DNA of 6,214 nt from an uncultured Clostridia bacterium (lineage in GTDB: Bacteria; Bacillota; Clostridia; Oscillospirales; Ruminococcaceae), in contig CALLQM010000038.1 in NCBI GenBank assembly GCA_938014855.1, positions 1-6,214 on the forward strand. The letters run 5' to 3'. Below the pieces are notes generated by a model. It was not told the DNA's origin, ran no database searches, and saw only the letters and a program-made list of their open reading frames with translations. Shown piece by piece: positions 1-5,137 of the stretch. Every line of letters begins with the position of its first letter. Position 1 is the first letter of the stretch. The translations under genes were made by a program, and so were the position numbers.

Positions 1-824
1 CCTTCCTCGTCTCCTGCCATATCGTTGGTGGCATGATCGCCCGCCACAACCATCAGCGGAGCAAGGATGACTTTTTTAGCGCCCAGCGCCTGTACGTTTT
101 GGAGGGTGATGTCTAAATCCGGGTATCCTTCCACCGTTCCGACAAAGATGTTTTTGCTGCCGTTCTGGTTAAAATGATATGCCAGAGCCGCATAGGTGTT
201 GTTGGCAAAATGCTCGGTGCCATGTCCCATTAAAACCAAAGCGGTGTCCTCGGGAGCGGCATATTCTTTCTGGATAGCCGCCACGACGTCGCGGTAATCC
301 TGCGTGGAAGTCAGAAGCGGAGCGCCGAGGCGAAGCGTTTCAAAATGGTCGGCATAAGCCTGCACTTCCTCTTTCATGTCGTCATACTCCAAGCCGTTCA
401 TCACGTGGGTCGGCTGGCAGATCAGCGTACCGACGCCGTCGGCAACTAGACGGTCCATCGCCTCGGTGACGTTGTCGATTTCCAGACCGTCGCGCTCCTT
501 GAGCTTATCGATGATGATCTGGCTGGTGAACGCGCGGCGCACTTCATAGTCGGGATACGCGTCGGTGATCGACTTTTCGACAGCGCCGATGGTGGCGTCT
601 CTCGAATCGTTATAACTGGTTCCAAACGAAACAACCAGAATGACCTTTTTGTCCGGATCGCCTTTTTTTACGTCCTGTGCGTTTTCCTGTTTGGCCTCCT
701 CGGAAACCACTTGGGACGATTCAGCCTCGGATGCCGGTGCGGCGGGTGCTGCTGTGTTTGCGCATGCGCAGAGAGCGCCGATGCAGAGTACCGATGTTAA
801 GAAAACTTTTAACCACTTTTTCAT
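1..824 (-). CDS. cbiK: CbiK-type sirohydrochlorin cobaltochelatase, predicted lipoprotein (3' end outside window)
   Basis: Class II chelatase family, which inserts Co2+ into (sirohydro)chlorin in the anaerobic B12 pathway; here apparently exported. The visible 274 residues begin with a short basic, hydrophobic signal peptide ending in a lipobox-like LCAC (Cys21), followed by an Ala/Glu/Ser-rich linker to about residue 58. The chelatase domain then starts with VILVVSFGTSYNDS (61-74). Family motifs follow in order: RAFTSQIIIDKL (97-108), QPTHVMNGLEY (137-147), LMGHGTEH (198-205), VGTVEGYPD (228-236) and APLMVVAGDHATNDMAGDE (255-273). Glu146, His201 and His264 align with the metal-site Glu89, His145 and His207 I recall for Salmonella CbiK, so catalytic competence is plausible. 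The start is fixed by AAAAGGAG at 831-838, 6 nt before ATG. The gene lies 19 nt after the ABC ATPase stop, in the same cobalamin-riboswitch operon. About 40 C-terminal residues are probably missing beyond the edge. Family assignment is firm; lipidation and the true substrate are inferred. Confidence 0.93.
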   Translation of the reverse strand, partial: MKKWLKVFLTSVLCIGALCACANTAAPAAPASEAESSQVVSEEAKQENAQDVKKGDPDKKVILVVSFGTSYNDSRDATIGAVEKSITDAYPDYEVRRAFTSQIIIDKLKERDGLEIDNVTEAMDRLVADGVGTLICQPTHVMNGLEYDDMKEEVQAYADHFETLRLGAPLLTSTQDYRDVVAAIQKEYAAPEDTALVLMGHGTEHFANNTYAALAYHFNQNGSKNIFVGTVEGYPDLDITLQNVQALGAKKVILAPLMVVAGDHATNDMAGDEE

Positions 825-843
825 TTTTTTCTCCTTTTTCTCC

Positions 844-1623
844 TTAATTATTAAGACTGCCGCGGATCAGAAATCCCTTTTCCGGGATCATTTCTGTCTC
901 CACGCCAAAAATCTTTGCAAAAAATGCGGAATCCATCACGTCGCGCGGGCTTCCGCAGGCCGCAATCCGGCCGTTTTTTAACGCGACGATCTGGTCGCTG
1001 TGCTGATAAGCTGCGGCAAGATCGTGATTAACCGCGACCACCGTCATCTGGGTGCGGGCGATTAGTTTGCGCAGATAGTCGGTGATCTGGATTTTCACTC
1101 GAATATCAAAGTCCGACATCGCCTCGTCCAAAAACAGGATGCGGGGCGCCTGCACCAGTGCGCGCGCCAGCACCACGCGCTGAAATTCTCCGCCGCTCAC
1201 CTGCGTAACGAGCTGATTGCAGAGCGGCCAAGTATCGGTGCGCTCCATGACTTCGCGCACCATTTCCATCTGTTCCGCCGTCGGCAGACCGAAACGGGAG
1301 CGGTGCGGATGCAGCCCCAGCGTCACCATCTCAAGGCAGGTAAACGGAAACTGGTTTTCTTCCGTTTGGCGCACCGTTGCAAACAGCCGCGCACGCCTAA
1401 GAGACGGCATCTTTGCCACATTGGCCCCCTGATAGGATACCATCCCGTTTTCGCAGGGACGCGCGCCGCTGAGAAGGCGAAGCAAGGTGGATTTTCCGCT
1501 TCCATTCGGCCCCACCACCGAAACATATGCCCCCTGCGGGATTTTTAAATCGATCCCATGCAAAACGCGCCGTCCACGATAGGAGAAGTCTACCGCCCGG
1601 GCTTCCAAAATGCACCCGTCCAT
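844..1623 (-). CDS. ABC transporter ATP-binding protein, FecE/BtuD-type
   Basis: Cytoplasmic ATPase that powers the adjacent FecCD-type permease. All nucleotide-binding elements are present in 259 residues: Walker A GPNGSGKST (38-46), Q-loop Gln86 (VRQ), ABC signature VSGGE (142-146), Walker B ILFLDE (162-167) and switch His200 in VNHDL. The length is typical of iron-siderophore/heme/cobalamin importer ATPases. The D-loop is DEAMSDFD instead of the common DEPTSxLD, a tolerated but non-standard variant. The ATG at 1623 is preceded by GGGAGGGG (about 1631-1639), which lies inside the last codons of the permease gene, so the two genes are probably translationally coupled (stop-to-start gap 3 nt). 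The chelatase lipoprotein gene follows after 19 nt. Family is certain. Substrate is not readable from the ATPase; a corrinoid or related tetrapyrrole/metal is inferred from the upstream riboswitch. Confidence 0.96.
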   Translation of the reverse strand: MDGCILEARAVDFSYRGRRVLHGIDLKIPQGAYVSVVGPNGSGKSTLLRLLSGARPCENGMVSYQGANVAKMPSLRRARLFATVRQTEENQFPFTCLEMVTLGLHPHRSRFGLPTAEQMEMVREVMERTDTWPLCNQLVTQVSGGEFQRVVLARALVQAPRILFLDEAMSDFDIRVKIQITDYLRKLIARTQMTVVAVNHDLAAAYQHSDQIVALKNGRIAACGSPRDVMDSAFFAKIFGVETEMIPEKGFLIRGSLNN

Positions 1624-1626
1624 CTG

Positions 1627-2682
1627 CTAACCCCTCCCATCGGAATGCCTTAAAAAGACAAAGATAAAAAACGGCCCGCCCAGCAGGGTTGTGAGAACCC
1701 CGACCGGAATTTCGCCGGAAGAAAGAACCCGCGCCGCGCTGTCCGCAAGCAGCAAAAGCAGACCGCCGGTCAGCGCCGAAAGGGGCAGGAGGGCGCGGTT
1801 ATCGCTGGTGAGCCAAAACCGCAAGATATGCGGCACAACCAGCCCAATAAACCCAATAATGCCGCTGACCGCCACACAAGCGGCTGTAACAACGGAACCT
1901 AAGATAAGATAGAGAAGCCGAATCCGTCCGGTCGGCACACCGAGCGCCTGCGCGGCATCGTCGCCCATCGTCATAATGTTGAGGTCGTCCGCAAAGAAGT
2001 AGGCCAAAATTCCCGCCACCAGCACCGCCGGCGCAACGGTATAGACATCTTTCCATGTGCAGGCGGATAGACTCCCCATCAGCCAGAAGATGATTGCGGA
2101 CACATTTTCTCCCGCCAGCATCTTTAAAAAGCTGATGCCGGACGAAAAAATGGAAGAAACAATGATGCCGGAGATGATGAGGCTGGATGAAAGCATCCCG
2201 CCGCCTCTCTGCGCAATTATAATCACCATTACGAGCGTCAAAAACGCAAATAAGAACGCCGCCACGGTCGTGGGGATTTGCAAAGCATACGCTACACCCA
2301 GATAGATCGCAAGCGATGCGCCGAATGCCGCGCCGGTCGACACCCCGAGCGTATACGGGTCGGCAAGGGGATTGCACAGCAGAGACTGAAAAATCGTCCC
2401 GCCTATCGCCAGCCCCATGCCGACAAACAGCGCGCACAAAATGCGCGGCAGGCGGATATCCCATACAATCGCGATTTCGCTGGGGCGGTAACGCTCCAGC
2501 AGAATGCGGTTTCCAGAAAGTTTTGCCCACAAAATGCCCATCACTTTTTGCGCATCCAGCTGCATGGCGCCGACGCCTAACAGCATCAGCACCGCGGCGG
2601 CAATCGCCACGGCGACCAGCAGCCCGACCAGCAGCTGTTTGCGTTTTCTTTGGGCAAGCAGACTTAAAGTTTGTTGTTCCAT
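1627..2682 (-). CDS. FecCD/BtuC-family ABC transporter permease
   Basis: Inner-membrane channel subunit, normally a homodimer, of a type II ABC importer for cobalamin, heme or siderophores. The 351 residues are largely hydrophobic, with a basic N-terminus (QRKRKQ, 11-16) before the first membrane helix, and fit the roughly ten-helix layout of the family. Diagnostic motifs are DIRLPRIL (75-82), GGTIFQSLLCNPLADPYTLG (94-113) then STGAAFG, LGVPTGRIR (247-255), SGIIGFIGLVVPHILR (273-288), LADSAARVL (312-320) and EIPVGVLTTLLGGPFF (324-339). The start is supported by GGCAGGAG (2689-2696), 6 nt before ATG. It is the first gene of the operon: an intrinsic terminator ends about 10 nt upstream of the ribosome binding site and a cobalamin riboswitch lies before that, so expression should fall when cobalamin is plentiful. 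The substrate is therefore probably a corrinoid or a cobalt/tetrapyrrole compound (inferred). Confidence 0.96.
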   Translation of the reverse strand: MEQQTLSLLAQRKRKQLLVGLLVAVAIAAAVLMLLGVGAMQLDAQKVMGILWAKLSGNRILLERYRPSEIAIVWDIRLPRILCALFVGMGLAIGGTIFQSLLCNPLADPYTLGVSTGAAFGASLAIYLGVAYALQIPTTVAAFLFAFLTLVMVIIIAQRGGGMLSSSLIISGIIVSSIFSSGISFLKMLAGENVSAIIFWLMGSLSACTWKDVYTVAPAVLVAGILAYFFADDLNIMTMGDDAAQALGVPTGRIRLLYLILGSVVTAACVAVSGIIGFIGLVVPHILRFWLTSDNRALLPLSALTGGLLLLLADSAARVLSSGEIPVGVLTTLLGGPFFIFVFLRHSDGRG

Positions 2683-2704
2683 TTTATGCTCCTGCCTTTA
2701 AGAC

Positions 2705-2739
2705 AATAAAAAAATCCCGCTTTATAAAAAAGCAGGATT
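2705..2739 (-). terminator. Intrinsic terminator of the cobalamin riboswitch (leader attenuator)
   Basis: On the minus strand, AATCCTGC (2739-2732) pairs with GCGGGATT (2720-2713) with one G-U pair, and the stem can be extended by three A-T pairs to 11 bp with a 5-nt loop. The 3' side runs into a U tract (2714-2708). It sits between the riboswitch aptamer and the permease ribosome binding site, with no gene ending nearby, which is the layout of a transcription-attenuating expression platform. Confidence 0.88.
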
Positions 2740-2830
2740 ACCACACAAACACAACTCTATTCAGCAACTAATCGCTCAATAGATTGTGAAAATTCATGGC
2801 AAGCAGCTTTTTCACCGAAAGTTCTTACAC
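2740..2830 (-). other. Linker between riboswitch aptamer and terminator (probable expression platform)
   Basis: About 90 nt of leader with no coding capacity that I can support. On the minus strand the stretch AAAAAGC (2812-2806) is complementary to GCUUUUU in the 5' arm and loop of the terminator, so it could contribute to an antiterminator. The match is only 7 bp and A/U-rich, so this is a weak suggestion. Confidence 0.35.
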
Positions 2831-2978
2831 AGGGGCAAAAGCCGGTCTTCTGACTTAAATGCTCCGGACTGCGGCCTTCCCAGAATTTCCAGTGGCTTTT
2901 CGCAGACCATCCTTACATTATTACAGCAGCGGCGACTGTGCGGGATTTTCACCCGCTTCCCAAAACGCTGATGCCCCT
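2831..2978 (-). promoter_or_regulatory. Cobalamin riboswitch (aptamer)
   Basis: Read on the minus strand, the element opens with AGGGGCA (2978-2972) and closes with UGCCCCU (2837-2831), a perfect 7-bp P1 helix. Inside are the conserved blocks in order: GGGAAGCGGGUGAAAAUCCC, then the CAGUCGCCGCUGCUGUAA block, AGCCACUGG (about 2889-2897), CUGGGAAGGCCGCAG, and the B12 box AGUCAGAAGACCGGC (2855-2841). This matches the adenosyl/cobalamin aptamer family. It lies upstream of the transporter/chelatase operon and is followed by an intrinsic terminator, so ligand binding should reduce read-through into the permease gene. Which cobalamin form is bound cannot be read from this. Confidence 0.95.
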
Positions 2979-2996
2979 TATTTACTTTATTTTCCA

Positions 2997-3025
2997 ATGG
3001 TAACACGTTTTTTGCGCGAATGCAA
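2997..3025 (-). promoter_or_regulatory. Weak candidate promoter for the riboswitch operon
   Basis: On the minus strand TTGCAT (3025-3020) and TACCAT (3002-2997) are separated by 17 nt, and a TGT just before the second hexamer gives an extended -10 (TGtTACCAT). Initiation would fall just upstream of riboswitch helix P1. The hexamers match consensus only partly (3/6 and 4/6). Read-through from the Lrp-family gene, which ends at 3040 with no visible terminator, is an alternative or additional source of transcript. Confidence 0.4.
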
Positions 3026-3039
3026 GCAGTTCCTTACAT

Positions 3040-3510
3040 TTATAAATCGATCGGAACCGAGGTCGTACGCTTTTCAATTCCCACCACCACGCAGGTCTGC
3101 ACATTGCTGACAGCCGGGTGGCTCATGAGCGTATCAATAATAAAGCTATAATAGCTTTTCACATCTTTTGCCACGATTTTTAGCAGATAATCGTGCGGCC
3201 CAGTGATTGTATAACATTCTAAAATCTGCGGATATTTAGAAACAACCCCCAGAAAACTCTGAATCGTTTCCCGGTTGAGCGGCATCAAATCTAAAAGCGC
3301 GAACACCATCGTATCCATCCCCAGCTTTTGTTCATCCACAATGGTGGTAAACTGACGGATGATGCCCTGCTCCCGCAGGTTTTTTGTGCGTGTCAGACAG
3401 GCGGAAGGGGAAAGGCCGATTTTTTTTGACAGCTCTAGATTGGAAACCGAAGCATCCTCCTGTAAGGCTTTCAAAATCGCTCTGTCATACTGGTCTAAAG
3501 ATAGATTCAT
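3040..3510 (-). CDS. Lrp/AsnC-family transcriptional regulator
   Basis: DNA-binding regulator that usually senses an amino acid. From the ATG at 3510 the protein has 156 residues, the normal family length. It has an N-terminal winged HTH (LSLDQYDRAILKALQEDASV, then SNLELSKKIGLSPSACLTR and KNLREQGII, to about residue 51) and a C-terminal RAM ligand-binding domain (about 64-146) containing the typical GPHDYLLKIV (104-113). It ends with KRTTSVPIDL, matching the family's usual tail. I prefer the ATG at 3510 over the in-frame GTG at 3528 because GAAAGGG (3520-3526) sits 9 nt upstream of the ATG, and the protein then starts at the family-typical position; the longer form would add six residues. It is divergent from a sodium-coupled amino-acid transporter, which is its likely target, and its own promoter region contains dyads suggesting autoregulation (inference). 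The effector is unknown. Confidence 0.94.
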   Translation of the reverse strand: MNLSLDQYDRAILKALQEDASVSNLELSKKIGLSPSACLTRTKNLREQGIIRQFTTIVDEQKLGMDTMVFALLDLMPLNRETIQSFLGVVSKYPQILECYTITGPHDYLLKIVAKDVKSYYSFIIDTLMSHPAVSNVQTCVVVGIEKRTTSVPIDL

Positions 3511-3541
3511 AGGTACACGCCCTTTCACTTATTAACAAAAC

Positions 3542-3556
3542 TCACAACAGATGTGA
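3542..3556. promoter_or_regulatory. 15-bp dyad at the regulator gene's start site (candidate operator)
   Basis: TCACA and TGTGA form a perfect 5-bp inverted repeat around a 5-nt centre (ACAGA). It touches the downstream edge of the regulator gene's -10 hexamer and covers the expected transcription start, a good position for autorepression. It shares the CACA/TGTG half-site with the dyad at 3606-3627. Binding by the Lrp-family protein is inferred. Confidence 0.45.
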
Positions 3557-3584
3557 TTATATAGTATAAAATTTTGTATGTCAA
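3556..3584 (-). promoter_or_regulatory. Promoter of the Lrp-family gene
   Basis: On the minus strand a perfect TTGACA (3584-3579) is followed after 17 nt by a perfect TATAAT (3561-3556). Transcription should start near 3549, giving a leader of about 40 nt before the ATG at 3510. Confidence 0.85.
3565..3578. promoter_or_regulatory. AT-rich dyad inside the regulator promoter spacer
   Basis: TATAAAATTTTGTA is a 14-bp palindrome with one mismatched pair, centred on AAAATTTT, filling most of the spacer between the -35 and -10 of the Lrp-family gene. It may be an operator or simply A-tract DNA; AT-rich palindromes arise easily by chance. Confidence 0.3.
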
Positions 3585-3589
3585 GGAAA

Positions 3590-3601
3590 ATTATGAATAA
3601 T
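3590..3601. promoter_or_regulatory. 12-bp dyad between the two divergent -35 boxes
   Basis: ATTAT-GA-ATAAT is a perfect 5-bp inverted repeat around two bases, lying in the 20-bp gap that separates the two -35 hexamers. It fits the roughly two-turn spacing of the neighbouring dyads. Function is inferred only. Confidence 0.3.
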
Positions 3602-3604
3602 CGA

Positions 3605-3633
3605 TTGACACATCCCAGATTGTGTCATATAAT
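3605..3633 (+). promoter_or_regulatory. Promoter of the NSS transporter gene
   Basis: Perfect TTGACA (3605-3610), 17-nt spacer, perfect TATAAT (3628-3633). Transcription should start near 3640, leaving a leader of about 40 nt with AGGGG (3667-3671) ahead of the ATG at 3680. A consensus promoter this strong would normally need repression to be regulated, and the dyad at 3606-3627 lies directly on it. Confidence 0.87.
3606..3627. promoter_or_regulatory. 22-bp inverted repeat within the transporter promoter (candidate operator)
   Basis: TGACACA and TGTGTCA are perfect 7-bp inverted arms around an 8-nt centre. The left arm overlaps the -35 hexamer and the right arm abuts the -10, so a bound protein would block RNA polymerase. 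The divergent Lrp-family regulator is the obvious candidate binder, but this is inferred from position only. Confidence 0.6.
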
Positions 3634-3679
3634 ATGGTCTATTACCAAAATCGCAAAATAAAATTTAGGGGTTGTAGTT

Positions 3680-5044
3680 ATGGAGAAAACAGATTCCCGC
3701 AGCAGCTTTTCCGGTAGACTCGGATATGTGCTTGCTGTTGCAGGTTCTGCAGTTGGTTTGGGAAACCTTTGGCGTTTTCCTTATCTTGCGGCAAAATACG
3801 GCGGAGGCATCTTTCTGTTTGTCTATGTCATTTTAGCAGTCACGTTTGGTTTCGCACTGATTTTGTCCGAAACGGCGCTCGGCCGCATGACCCGCAAAAG
3901 TCCGATTGGTGCTTTTGAGGCGTTTGGCAAAAACCGTTTGCGTTTCGGCGGATGGATTAACGCGGTCGTACCGATGATTATAGTACCTTATTACTGTGTC
4001 GTCGGCGGATGGGTCGCGAAGTATCTGTTTGAATATATCAGCCGGAACTCCGTCAGCCTTACGGCAGACGACTATTTCGCAACCTTCATTAGCAGTTCCG
4101 GTGAGCCGATTTTCTGGTTCTGCATATATGTACTGGTAACTTTCCTCGTCGTCATGTGCGGCGTAGAAAAGGGAATTGAAAAAGCCAGTAAAATCATGAT
4201 GCCGATTTTGGTAGTTTTGGCAGTCATTATTGCAGCTTATTCTGTTACACGTCCGGGCGCAATCGAGGGCGTTAAATATTATCTGATTCCGGACTTTTCC
4301 CAGTTCTCGTTCATGACGGTGGTTGCCGCCATGGGACAGCTGTTCTATTCGCTTTCGATCGCCATGGGTATTCTTTATACCTACGGTTCTTATATGAAAA
4401 AAGACGTCAACATGGAGCAGGCGACCGGACAGATCGAACTGTTCGACACCGCAATCGCTTTCCTTGCTGGACTTATGATCATCCCCGCCGTGTTTGCATT
4501 TTCGGGCGGTGACAAGTCCAAACTGCAGGCAGGCCCGTCACTGATGTTTATCACGATTCCAAAAGTATTTGAAAGCATGGGCATGGCCAATCTGATTGGA
4601 TTCATCTTCTTCCTGCTGGTGCTGTTTGCGGCGCTCACTTCCTCGATCTCTCTGATGGAAACCTGCGTTTCGACCATTCAGGACCAGACCGGCTGGAGCC
4701 GCAAAAAGAGCGGAATCGTCATTGGGCTGGAAATGGTGATCGTCGGCGTTCCGTGTTCGCTCGGATTCGGACTTTGGGATTTCATCAAGCCGCTGGGCAT
4801 GTCGATCTTCGACTTCTGCGACTTTATCAGCAACTCGGTCATGATGCCGATCGCCGGTATCTGCACCTGCATTTTCATTGTAAAGGTTGTTGGCTTTAAC
4901 CGGATCGCAGACGAAATCCGTCTCTCGTCCAAATTTAAACGCGAAAAAGCGTATCGCTTCTGCATTCAGTATCTGGCACCGGTTTGTCTGGTGATCATCT
5001 TGATCAGCTCGGTGCTCAATACGTTTGGCATGATCAAAATGTAA
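3680..5044 (+). CDS. Sodium-dependent amino-acid transporter, NSS/SNF family
   Basis: Inner-membrane Na+-coupled symporter of the LeuT/TnaT/MhsT type, presumably importing an amino acid. The 454 residues carry the TM1 signature AGSAVGLGNLWRFPYLAAKY (21-40) followed by GGGIF, a TM2 region ending ILSETALGRM (61-70), the TM6 unwound-helix region GQLFYSLSIAMG (219-230) and the TM8 sodium-site segment LFAALTSSISLMET (315-328). By alignment from memory, Asn29 and Thr320/Ser321 correspond to LeuT Asn27 and Thr354/Ser355, and an Asp (about 256) occupies the TM7 position that is Asn in LeuT. The length fits the 11-12 helix bacterial members. The start is supported by AGGGG 8 nt upstream. It is divergent from an Lrp/AsnC-family gene, supporting an amino-acid substrate, and ends in a strong terminator, so it is probably monocistronic. 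Which amino acid is carried cannot be stated; aromatic or branched-chain/methionine are the common bacterial cases. Confidence 0.95.
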   Translation: MEKTDSRSSFSGRLGYVLAVAGSAVGLGNLWRFPYLAAKYGGGIFLFVYVILAVTFGFALILSETALGRMTRKSPIGAFEAFGKNRLRFGGWINAVVPMIIVPYYCVVGGWVAKYLFEYISRNSVSLTADDYFATFISSSGEPIFWFCIYVLVTFLVVMCGVEKGIEKASKIMMPILVVLAVIIAAYSVTRPGAIEGVKYYLIPDFSQFSFMTVVAAMGQLFYSLSIAMGILYTYGSYMKKDVNMEQATGQIELFDTAIAFLAGLMIIPAVFAFSGGDKSKLQAGPSLMFITIPKVFESMGMANLIGFIFFLLVLFAALTSSISLMETCVSTIQDQTGWSRKKSGIVIGLEMVIVGVPCSLGFGLWDFIKPLGMSIFDFCDFISNSVMMPIAGICTCIFIVKVVGFNRIADEIRLSSKFKREKAYRFCIQYLAPVCLVIILISSVLNTFGMIKM

Positions 5045-5068
5045 AAACGTTGCTAAAACGATAAATGA

Positions 5069-5110
5069 AAAAGCCCTCCAAAATCTGACAGGTTTTGGGG
5101 GGCTTTTGTT
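5069..5110 (+). terminator. Intrinsic terminator after the transporter gene
   Basis: A 15-bp stem pairs 5069-5083 (AAAAGCCCTCCAAAA) with 5093-5107 (TTTTGGGGGGCTTTT), with one T-G wobble and a 9-nt loop, then TTTTGTT. It starts 25 nt after the transporter stop codon. The A-run on its left side means it might also work weakly on the minus strand. Confidence 0.9.
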
Positions 5111-5137
5111 AGGAACAATGAAGAAAGGGGGGATTTT

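Noticed and set aside
640..981. Plus-strand open frame opposite the chelatase and ATPase genes
   Set aside because: It runs antisense across the start of cbiK and the end of the ATPase gene, has no family motif or ribosome binding site, and is low in plausible protein character.
2316..2771. Plus-strand 151-residue open frame
   Set aside because: Antisense to the permease, rich in Arg/Pro/Ala as expected of a shadow frame, and it runs through the terminator region.
2786..3110. Short open frames across the riboswitch on both strands
   Set aside because: The region is fully explained by the cobalamin aptamer and the end of the Lrp-family gene; the frames lack ribosome binding sites and motifs.
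5106..5118. Small inverted repeat TTGTT-AGG-AACAA after the transporter terminator
   Set aside because: Only a 5-bp AT-rich stem with a 3-nt loop; too weak to call an operator or second terminator.
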